Source: Plenodomus lindquistii (lineage: Eukaryota; Ascomycota; Dothideomycetes; Pleosporales; Leptosphaeriaceae). Taken from it: 64,000 nt of DNA. Under the pieces are notes generated by a model. It was not told the origin of the DNA. It saw nothing but the letters and a program-made list of their open reading frames with translations, and made no database searches. Positions 55,922 to 64,000 of the stretch are shown here, in pieces. Position 1 is the first letter of the stretch. The number at the start of each line of letters is the position of its first letter. The DNA lies in NCBI GenBank assembly GCA_025504975.1, contig JANUWI010000006.1, forward strand, positions 248,001-312,000, given 5' to 3'. A program made the position numbers and the translations under genes.

Positions 55922-56559
55922 TCATTCAGAGTCCTCATCATTGTCACCGACAACAGGAACAGGTTCAGCCTTGCCTGTCGTCTTGACCTTTCTGTCCTTT
56001 TCGGCGCCAGCTGGCTTCTTGCCGGTTGGGTTTGCATCCTCATCGTCGGACTCGTCGGGAGCAGCCGCATCATCGTCCTCGGACTCGTCCTCTAGCTCAT
56101 CCTCTTCCTCATCGGCAGAGTCCTCGGCATCCTTGGCTTTAGTACGTTTTGTCTTCTTCTTGGGCGCTGAAAGTCGATCATCAACGTTGAACGTTCGTGG
56201 ATGGGGAGGTTGCGCTTGCAATTGCAACCAAAGAGACTTACGTGGTTCCTCGGCATCTGAATCGTCATCGTCGTCGTCAAAGGCAGAACCCTCAGACTCA
56301 GCATATCTATCGATTGACTTGTCAGTATCGCTATATTGGACGCAAAGACGATGGACAGATTAGTTGACTGGGTGTCTTCAACGATAGCTACAGCTTTGGC
56401 ATCCATGGTGCAGTCATTTTTAGATGCGACACAGTAACAGCGCAAGTGCACAGAGCATGACGTCAAGGAAGCGCTCACTCACTCCTCTTCGGACTCGGAC
56501 TCATCAGAAGGCAGAGCGACGAGTTCCTCCTCGTCGTTCTTCCTCTTGCGGGTGGACAT
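55922..56559 (-). CDS. Small acidic nuclear-type protein
   Basis: Three exons, 56559-56483, 56306-56242 and 56166-55922 (introns of 175 and 75 bp), give 128 residues. It starts MSTRKRKNDEEELVALPS. It alternates Asp/Glu/Ser runs with Lys-rich patches (PKKKTKRTKAK, KKPAGAEKDRK), typical of disordered nuclear or histone-chaperone-like proteins with CK2 sites. The first intron is unusually long for this window and contains a perfect CRE site. No family name can be given from sequence alone. It is divergent from BRF1. Confidence 0.7.
56458..56465. promoter_or_regulatory. CRE-like TGACGTCA inside intron 1 of the acidic-protein gene
   Basis: Perfect palindrome 94-101 bp downstream of the start codon, in the longest intron of the gene. 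A regulatory role is possible but unproven. Confidence 0.25.
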
Positions 56560-56983
56560 TTTGTGGCGAAATAAGGTTGGGTGGATGTGGGGGCGAGGTT
56601 TAGGGTATGCGTCGAGTGAAAGACCAGGTGGGAGGAGTTTGGGGGATGCGCGCAGGCGGGAGCACAGGACGCAGCGACAGGACGGGCTATGCAGGCCAGG
56701 GAGGCTGGGAAGCCAGGGACGGCTGTTCCATGCTGCCTTGGGAACTGGTGTGGTCAGCCAATGGGTGGCATCCAGCCGGGCGTGGACGCAAGCTTGGATC
56801 CGGCGCGCGGGGTCGTGTTGTTGTTGCCCCTACTGCAGGTACCGCACCGCATCGAGGGAGTCGACAGGTCAGCGACTCGGGATGCAGCTTCAATGGCGAG
56901 TGTGCATCCCAACTAGCGTGTACTATTGAGCAGTTGTTGCTGCGAGACATGTATGCTTTGCAGCAGACGGGCGCAGGAGGCAA

Positions 56984-56991
56984 TGACGTCA
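56984..56991. promoter_or_regulatory. CRE-like TGACGTCA site upstream of BRF1
   Basis: Perfect palindrome 325 bp before the BRF1 start and 425 bp from the divergent start. Confidence 0.3.
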
Positions 56992-57052
56992 CGGCCTCCT
57001 CACGTTGTGCTCTACTCTATTCCATGTGCTCTACTCTAGAGTGCCCAGGTGG

Positions 57053-57122
57053 AGTACAGTACAATATAGTACAATATAGTACAATATAGTACAATATAGT
57101 ACAATACAGTATAGTACAGTAC
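57053..57122. repeat. 10-bp tandem repeat upstream of BRF1
   Basis: Four exact copies of ACAATATAGT (57061-57100) flanked by imperfect AGTACAGT copies. It lies about 195-265 bp before the BRF1 start. Each unit contains GTACAATATA, a TATA-like core. Confidence 0.9.
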
Positions 57123-57315
57123 ATGTGTGCAAATCATGTGTTGATTGTCGAAAACGCCAAGGCGCCATCCCATCGGCCATGAAGCATCGGCAACCGAAGC
57201 TCCGGGCCCCGCTCTCTCCCGCGGCGCGCCATGGTCTCTCTGCCTACCTGGACACGACTTTTGACGACTTGTTCAGACACACCGACTGCTCGCCACAGCC
57301 GACTGCAAACACGCC

Positions 57316-58417
57316 ATGTCTGCGCCCCAGGTCGCGCGGCCACGGCCTCCCCGCGAGCGCCTCGGGGGCCTCAACTCGTCCAAGAAGCCGGACCCGTACC
57401 AGTCCATGGCCACGAAACGAAACGCCATGCCCGCGCCCCCTCCGCGCAAGCAAGCGTACCGAAAGTGCTGCGACGCACAGAGCATCCGCACCGAGGACGA
57501 CGGCACGGTCAATTGCGTGGGCTGCGGCAACGTCTTCGAGGAGAATTCGATCGTCGCCGAGGTCACATTTGGCGAGACGGCGGGCGGGGCGGCCATTGTC
57601 GAGGGCGGCTTCATTGGCGACCAGCAGCGCCATGCCAACTCAATGGGCGGCACCATGCGCGGGCTCAACGGCATGGAGAGCAGGGAGCAGGCGGCCATGC
57701 ACGCGCGCCACGCCATCGTCGCCCTGGGCGGGGCCCTGCAGCAGCGCCAGATGGTCATGGACCAGGCCGTGGGCTGGTACCGCCTGGCCATGAACCACAA
57801 CTTCATCCAGGGCCGCCGCATGCGCAACGTCGCCGCCGTCGCCCTCTACATGGCCGCCCGCCGCCAGCCCGAGAACACGCTGATGCTCATGGACCTGGCC
57901 GAGAAGATCCAGACCAACGTCTGGGCCCTGGGCGACACGTACAAGGCCTTTCTGAAGACGCTGGGCGAGCGCGACCCAGCCTCGCTCGTCGGAAACAAGG
58001 CTGTGCTGGAGATCGAGCCGCTGATGCTCAAGTACTGCCGCAAGCTTGAGTTTGCCGATGCCTCGCACAAGGTCGCCGACGATGCCTGCAAGTTGCTCAA
58101 GCGCATGAGCCGTGACTGGATGGTCCAGGGCCGCCAGCCCGCCGGCCTCTGTGGCGCCTGCATCATTCTCGCCGCCCGCATGAACAACTTTCGCCGCACC
58201 GTGCGCGAGGTCGTCTACGTCGTCAAGGTCGCCGACTCCACCATCAACTCGCGCCTGTACGAGTACAAGAAGACGCCGAGCTCCGTCTTGACTGTCAAGC
58301 AATTTCGCGAGATTGGCCAGCAGCTCAAGGTCAAGACACTGCCTCCGTCCATCTGGAGGCGTGCCGAGCGCGAGGAGCGCAAGGCGAAGAGGAAGGCCGC
58401 ACAGTTATCCGGCGACG

Positions 58418-58449
<32 letters not shown>

Positions 58450-59607
58450 GACAATGACGACGACAATGACAACGACGACGAGAACGATGCGGCTCCTGCG
58501 GTCGACGCCCCGTCGCAACCCACCGACGGCGAGGCCGGCCCAAGCACCAGCACCAGCACCAGCACCAGCACCAGCACCAGAACTGCTCCATCAAGAACCA
58601 GCAAGCGGCGCAAATCGAATGACGGATCGTCCCGAGCAGTGGCCTCGCAGCCTGATGCAGGCAAAACGCCTCACGGTACCCCTCCTGCTATTGCTGAGGA
58701 TGCGCTCGACGGCAACGCTGAGACTGTCGTCGACGCTGTTGCCACGGCCTTTGAGGAAGCAGAGGAGGCACAAGCCATTGATCCTGATTTTGCCATCCCC
58801 AAGAAGCGCGGACGTCCTCCAAAGAAACGGACACCTGTCGAGATCGCTCCCGAGGACCTGGAGATTGAGCACGATCTCGAAGAGGAGGTCACTGACACTA
58901 TCAAAGACTGGGAGAGCATATTCAAGGAATTCGCAGACAACGAGGATCACGAGCTCTTGAAACGGGCCGGATGGACAGCGAGCGAGATGACCCGTCTGCA
59001 CACCGACACCCGCGACATTCCCGTCAACCTCTCTCCCGACATTGGTGAGGATGAATTCGACGACGACCCTGATGTCGCTACTTGCATTCTTGCACCCGAC
59101 GAGGTCCGTCGCAAGGAAGCCATCTGGATCACCGAAAACGAAGAGTGGCTTCGCGCCCAACAAAAGAAGCTGTTGGACGCTGAGCTCGAAGCTGCAGAGG
59201 ACAAACCAAAGAAACCAAAGCAGAAGCGCAAACACCATCAAATGGGCGATGGCAGCGTTTTAGAAGGCCAACCCGCCGCCAGTGCGGCTGAGGCGGCACA
59301 CAAGATGCTTAAGAAGCGCGCCAAACAGTTCAGTAACCACATCAATTACGATCGACTCAAAGAACTGTTCCCGGATGGTGGCAAGGCGACTACCCCATCG
59401 GGAAGCGGGCAAGGTGCTAGCCCAGCTGCATCTTACGCTGTGATGAGCCCGCCTGTCGCGGAGAACGCCGCTGCGGATGCAGAGGGCGAAGACGACGATG
59501 ACGAAACTCAAATGGAAGTAGCGGACGATGATGAAGACGACCTCGAACATCAATACCTGGATGACGATGACGAGGGGTTTGGAAACGACAACTACGACGA
59601 CTATTGA
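57316..59607 (+). CDS. brf1: Transcription factor IIIB subunit BRF1
   Basis: Single exon, 763 residues. BRF1 joins TBP and Bdp1 to recruit RNA polymerase III to tRNA and 5S genes. An N-terminal zinc ribbon (about 48-75) has the second Cys pair NCVGCG, but the first is an adjacent CC rather than CxxC. The family segment EVTFGE...GGFIG follows. Two cyclin-fold repeats (about 105-300) include RRMRNVAAVALYMAARRQ and RQPAGLCGACIILAARMNNF. A low-complexity acidic DN run and an ST run mark the linker. The Brf1 TBP-binding segment (about 530-615) contains DWESIFKEF, ATCILAPDEVRRKE and WITENEEWL. The C-terminus is again strongly acidic. Confidence 0.95.
58412..58488 (+). repeat. In-frame GACAAC/GACGAC microsatellite in BRF1
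   Basis: Encodes a run of alternating Asp and Asn within the linker after the cyclin folds. It is likely to vary in length between strains. Confidence 0.85.
58542..58580 (+). repeat. In-frame AGCACC microsatellite in BRF1
   Basis: About six copies encoding (Ser-Thr)n, 50 bp after the Asp/Asn run. Confidence 0.85.
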
Positions 59608-60095
59608 TTACTCTCAGGGGGTATTACGAAGCGTACTTTGGGTTCAGATTGTTCCCTTGTTACGGGCACATGGGTATTAGGTACAGAGGAGCGGAAGAGT
59701 TGACGCGACGGGATGCCAAAAAGTTACGAGCATTTCTTGGAATATCCCCACAGTGGCTGCTGGTCTTACTTTACCCGGCGTTGAGTAGTCATCATTGTCG
59801 CATACTACACAGATACCCCGCTGAATAGCATAAGATAGCATCTTGAATGGAGTTTGATCCGTCCCTCAGTGAGCTCTTTGAATGCCCCATCAATTGATTA
59901 CCCCACAATCGTATCATCCATCGCCTCTAGTGAAAGTGATTGGCCCCGCTACGCTGAACGACCGCGGGACTCAATCACCCGCACCAGGCTTTCCAGGTCT
60001 TCACTTGCCATATCACTCAGCTCATCACTTGTCTGATGTTCTGCAGCCTTCCCCCTTTCAGCGTTGGCAATGCTCCTCGCTCGCGTGGCAGCATT
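59608..60095. other. Convergent 3' intergenic region
   Basis: 488 bp between the BRF1 and PHD-finger gene ends; no coding signal. Confidence 0.6.
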
Positions 60096-61747
60096 CTAAA
60101 CCACCTTTGTTCCACTAGTTAAGCCATCCAAAGTCCCGTCCGCCCCCAGCCCCGTGCCATCACCCTTCCACCCATGACTAAAGACTTCGAAATTGTCGTC
60201 AACCAGCCAGTTCAGATCCTCACTCTCTGGGCGCAGTGTCCTGGCCAAGCCATTCCCAGGTTTGGGGTAATGCGCAGGTGGATCCGTGTCGTAACCATCG
60301 TCCTCTTCGTATTGATTTCCGGCAAGATCAATGGTGGTGCGCGGGTGGGATTGGTCGGGAGCCTGGGAGCGGTACTCACCGAGGAGTTGGTTTTCTGCAG
60401 GGTCGGTTTCTGAGCGGGAGTGTGGGGTCTGGCCGGTAGGGGTGTGGATGATGGGTGGGGATATTCCGAGGGAGTTGTGTTGAAAGGCCGATGGGGGTTG
60501 ATATTGTGTTTGTGATTGTGGGTGGGAGAAGCGTTCAGCTGCTGCAAAGGGCTGTGATGGCTGATTGTTTGAGATGACGGTGGTCGACATTGGAGTGGCT
60601 ATCCTCGGCGGAAAGAGGGGGAGGTCGGGATGGCGGATTGTTGCTGTAAGGAGGAGGTCGACTAGTTGGTGTGGTGCGAGTGTGCTGAAGTAGGCTCGTT
60701 GCTAAGGGCCTGATGTTAGTTTTGGAATACCGGGACAGCATGGGACAGAGCTTCACCTCGTCTACAGACAGACGCTCTGCAGCCACCAGGACTTGGGGAA
60801 CCTCAGTGTCGACGGCCGTCTGCCTTGGCCGCATGCAGGCGCTGCAGAGCCACTCCTTCTCAAGCACCGTGACGACTTGGTTGTCAATGGGGGGGTAGTG
60901 ACAGTATTGGTGATAGGCGGTACTACACGCATCACAGAAGACTATGCGATTGTTGGTGGGATCCGTCTCGCGATGGCACGTCTTGCACTTTGCCGCGAGC
61001 ATCGTCTTGGCCGACTTTCTCCTCTTGATGCCGTGCGAGGGCTCTGGTATGACGGGCACAAAGGCAACGGGCTTGTTGACGCTGCGGCCCGACTTTGTGC
61101 GCGTAGGCAGCGGTGTATACGACGAGGAAATGTCGGAATCGTCGTCGTCGTGCTGCCCAGAGTCAGTCAGTGGCGCAGGCCCGCATGGCAGCAAACAGGC
61201 TCACGTCGCTCTCGTCGTCGCTGTCGGACCGCTTTCTCTTGCCCCCTCTGCCCCCGCGTCCACGGCCTCTGCCCCGTCCACGGCCTCGCCCACGCCCCGG
61301 ACCGCGCGCAGACGGGGCGCGTGCGGGCGATGCGCCTACTTCGCTCTTGAGGCCACTGGGGGTTCCGACTCGGCCACCCCGCCCACGGCGTGCTGTGCTG
61401 GGAATGGGCGGAGGGGTCGGCAGCTTGTCGCTGGTCACGTAGTTCTGCAGCACCTCGGCCCGCTTGGCCTCGAAGGCAGCGCTCCCGGAAGCGTGCCCGC
61501 CTTTGCCCTGCAGACGCTCGAGGATGGCCGCCGTCGAGGCAGAGAAGGCGGGGAAGCTGGGCCCGCCGGCGGCGGCACCCTGGGCCAAAGAGGCGGCGGC
61601 TGTGTTGGGCGAGTACGACGCAGACATGGGCGTCGTCGATTGCGGCGGCGATGCGCTGGTGGTGTGGGCTGCGGCGCCGTGGGCACATGGCGGGCCATTG
61701 CCATTGCCGGCGGCGCGTGGCTCGTTGGCCGTGTCGTCGACGTCCAT
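60096..61747 (-). CDS. PHD-finger protein, chromatin-associated
   Basis: Three exons, 61747-61205, 61152-60757 and 60701-60096 (introns of 52 and 54 bp), give 514 residues. The N-terminal half is Ala/Pro-rich, ending in a (Gly-Arg)n stretch and KRKRSDSDDESD, an RGG-like basic patch. The PHD finger (about 242-295) has the C4HC3 pattern: CKTC, VFCDACSTAYHQYCH and WLCSAC. The second splice forms LSVDEQRAYFSTL and LVDLLLTATIRHPDLPLF, a short helical segment. The C-terminus is Pro/Gln-rich with an acidic DDGYDTDPP motif. PHD fingers commonly read histone H3 tails; which mark is not readable here. Joining all three frames removes what would otherwise look like two overlapping genes. Confidence 0.88.
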
Positions 61748-62117
61748 GGTGCGCTTCGTGGGCCCGCGACCAGGCCCTCGGAGCGTAAGAATGCTGCAAT
61801 TGTGCGGGGCGAGTGTGGGTGGGCACGGCGTGGGAGGAGCAGCAGCAGGAGCAGGAGCATCAGATCAGTTGCGCTCGCATCGGCCCATGCATCGAGCTAA
61901 TGTTAGACCAACGGTCGACGGAAGCGAAAAGCGAGCTTGCTCGTTTGCGGGGTTAGCGACCGACGACCCCGGCGCCTCGACTTTGGCCGGCACGTGACAC
62001 GTGCATTTCATCCATGCATTGTACAAAGTACCAAGAACTACGTCCGGCTATGGTGCTATCAGAACAGATGCTTTCACTCTTACCACACTCCTGTCCTCGC
62101 CCGCTTCAGTCTCGGCA
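61748..62117. other. Intergenic region, nothing seen
   Basis: 370 bp between the PHD-finger gene start and the CoA-transferase 3' end. No supported coding signal. Confidence 0.6.
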
Positions 62118-63905
62118 TCATGCAACCACACCCTCACCACGCAGCTCGTCAACCTCTGCTTTGCTCTTCTTGAGCACGCCCTCGAGGATTTCATCAGTGT
62201 GCTGACCGAGCGTTGGCGGTGCGAGCCGTATACCCGGCGTCGATTCGGACCATTTCACTGGCGTATTGACCAGCTTGATGGGGCCGCACGCCGGGTGGTC
62301 CACCTCTTTCACCATGTCTCTCGCAAGGACTACGACAATCAGCCTCCAGCAAATTCGAGCTTACACATGGCCCAAAACAACAACTTACCATGCTCGTGAT
62401 TCAGGGTATCCTGTACATCGTTGATGGCGGCGTAGGCTTTCTCAGGTCAGCGCATGTCTGTTCACGGCCCAGCCCGCGACGACTTACGCATCCCGCTCCC
62501 CTCAAGCAAGTCAAGCAACTCCTGTGTCGTTCTCTGTCGCGTCTCATGTTCCATCAACTCTTCCAACGTATCTCTATTTTGCACTCTCAACGCATTCGTC
62601 TTGAATCTCTCATCCGTTGCCCACTCCGGTTTGCCCAACTTGGTACATATGATCCCAAACAGTCGATCGTTGCCGCCGCCAAGGAGTATGTCGCCGTCAG
62701 ACGTCTTGAAGGCTCTGTAGGCTACTGCATGTCAGCCCACCATCCTTCACAGGCCAGAACCACTCTACGTACGGACTATACTTGGGTGGGAGGTTCCCCA
62801 CCTTCCAGAGTCTCTCTTTCCGCTAATGAGACATGAACTGGCAATGTTCGCGAGTGTGGCTACCTGGCAGTCGCTCAGCGCAACGTCAACGTGCTGGCCC
62901 CTACCAGTTCTCATCCTGCTCAACAGGGCGGCCATGATTGAGTTGGATGTATACAACCCCGTTGTCAAATCAGTGACTGCTACGCCGACTTTGACTGGCG
63001 GGCCATCCCTGGCTCCGGTGATGTGCATCAGTCCCATTTCACTGAGCGTTGTTAGATCGAGCTGTACTTTTCAGCATACACGACATACGCTTCGACCATG
63101 ACGTCGTAACCCGCTCTGTTTCTGTATGGTCCTGTTTGACCGTATCCGGTGATGCTGGCATACACAATGCTGGGATTGATCTTCGAAACCGTATCGTAGT
63201 CCATGGCATACTTTGCAAGCGAGCCAGGGAGATAGTTCTCCACAAGGACATCGCATTCCTTCACGAGGCTGTGCAAGATGTCCACGCCGGCTGGATGTTG
63301 GAAAGACAGGCCTAGTGACCTTTTGTTGCGATTGACCTGCTTCTTATGAGCTCGCACGGCATAGTTGCGTTGGGATTGTATACTCCTAGGTAGTATGCGC
63401 TTTCACCCGGGCCCTCTCGATCGTCGGTGTACTTTGCAAAAGGCGGCCCCCAGCTGCGAGTATCATCGTTTGGTCTGTCAGTCTCCTGAGAGAGCGCATG
63501 ATACGATGTGCAAGTACAAACCTCCTCTAGTTGGATGCTCGATCTTGATGACGTCTGCACTGATTGACCGTCAACTCGTATCCTCAAAGCATGCCAACGT
63601 CGGATGTTGGTCCATACAGGGCTGTCCTAGGCATACCCAAGATCGCCCAAGATTTGTGTACAATATGGCTGCTGGTGTCAGATGACGGTGATTCGTGGTT
63701 GGTTCGGGCGGCTCACACCAGCGAGCACTCTTGTCATGTCAAGCACCTTGATACCAGACAAGGGCAGGCTAGACGCATCGCTACTCGCTGCTTGGGATGC
63801 GAATCGTCGAGCTGGTGAAGTTGTGGGCCAATGGCGGATTGAGCATGGCCAAGAAGGGCGCAAGGCGGCCCTTGAACTTCTCGCTATTGCAGGTAACGGT
63901 AACAT
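62118..63905 (-). CDS. Class III CoA-transferase (CaiB/BaiF, SUGCT-like), mitochondrial
   Basis: Nine exons: 63905-63717, 63668-63637, 63559-63518, 63474-63384, 63336-63089, 63041-62773, 62721-62488, 62436-62389 and 62329-62118, total 454 residues. The N-terminus (MLPLPAIARSSRAALRPS) is Arg-rich and acid-free, a mitochondrial presequence. Family motifs are VLDMTRVLAGPYCTQILGDL and GADVIKIEHPTRG (each made by splicing), SWGPPF, NRNKRSLGLSF, DVLVENYLPG, ASITGYGQTGPY and LGQHTDEIL. SUGCT moves CoA from succinyl-CoA to glutarate or similar dicarboxylates; the exact substrate is inferred. Intron 3 is only 43 bp and its donor (GTACTT at 63517) was chosen because it alone keeps phase, adding a small GLPN insertion; this junction is the weakest. 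Confidence 0.9.
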
Positions 63906-64000
63906 GGCCAGATTGATATTTGCCAACAAGAAACCAAACGAAAAAGGAAAAGTGACCAGGTGTTGATGACGCGCTGCGCTCGTGTGCCTGGCCATGCTAT

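Larger units (their letters stand above)
56560..57315. promoter_or_regulatory. Divergent promoter region between the acidic protein and BRF1
   Basis: 756 bp between divergent starts. It contains a CRE site (56984) and a 10-bp tandem repeat (57053-57122), with two CTCTACTCTA-like blocks in between (57010-57040). A 222-codon frame from 57125 overlaps BRF1 in another frame and is rejected. Confidence 0.45.

Noticed and set aside
57125..57793. 222-codon plus-strand frame overlapping BRF1
   Set aside because: It is the GC-rich out-of-frame shadow of BRF1, rich in Arg/Ala/Ser/Pro with no motif.
60535..60590. Two overlapping minus-strand genes near the PHD finger
   Set aside because: A 54-bp intron (60702-60755) joins the frames into one protein; the overlap is an artefact of reading through that intron.
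1..64000. CRISPR array, prophage or bacterial operon features
   Set aside because: The window is eukaryotic: spliced genes, nuclear tRNA and no spaced direct repeats of CRISPR type.

Overview
The window reads as nuclear DNA of a filamentous ascomycete (Pezizomycotina; gene families and general style suggest Dothideomycetes, but the class is an inference). The evidence is short GT-AG introns of about 43-83 bp with CTAAC/CTGAC-type branch sites, compact genes on both strands, filamentous-fungal families (DUF1996, CBM18 chitin deacetylase, fungal transcription-factor domain, a Yellow/MRJP-like secreted protein), a short-intron nuclear tRNA gene, and AT-rich, mutated repeat remnants. I rebuilt exon-intron structures by matching reading phase, splice sites and family alignments. 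Most reconstructed coding totals come out as exact multiples of three.

Layout, left to right. 1-26.4 kb is a dense housekeeping block: a rhodanese-PTP phosphatase cut by the left edge (-), the autophagic lipase Atg15 (-), a VPS9-domain Rab GEF (+), a long coiled-coil protein (+), a secreted DUF1996 protein (-), a broken fungal transcription-factor gene (+), kinetochore NDC80 (-), a disordered Ser/Pro-rich protein (-), the IMP nucleotidase ISN1 (-, eight exons including three very short ones) and Mediator MED17 (+). A 1.3 kb AT-rich island at 26.4-27.6 kb holds an inverted-repeat, MITE-like remnant.

27.6-42.9 kb carries a Yellow/MRJP-like secreted protein (+), mitochondrial enoyl reductase Etr1 (-), a Vip1-type RRM protein with a metallothionein-like cysteine tail (+), an S6K/Psk1-type AGC kinase (-), tRNA-Thr(AGT), a Baeyer-Villiger-type flavin monooxygenase with an apparent one-base frameshift (+), a UbiB/ADCK2-like mitochondrial atypical kinase (+) and a Kelch protein (+) bracketed by two diverged copies of an AT-rich repeat.

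43-56 kb is looser and more accessory-like: a possible PLP-enzyme remnant, a chitin deacetylase with four chitin-binding modules, small orphan genes, a leucine-rich protein and a secreted/vacuolar M28 aminopeptidase, separated by long gaps. 56-64 kb returns to housekeeping: a small acidic nuclear protein (-), TFIIIB subunit BRF1 (+), a PHD-finger protein (-) and a nine-exon class III CoA-transferase of the SUGCT type (-).

There is no operon logic and no convincing secondary-metabolite cluster. Divergent pairs that probably share promoters are ISN1/MED17, Etr1/Vip1-like and acidic protein/BRF1. Five perfect TGACGTCA (CRE) sites occur, one of them 216 bp upstream of the phosphatase. I found no clear new multi-gene system. 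The most interesting items are the RRM-metallothionein-like fusion, the repeat pair around the Kelch gene, the broken genes, the MITE-like element and the ISN1 microexons.
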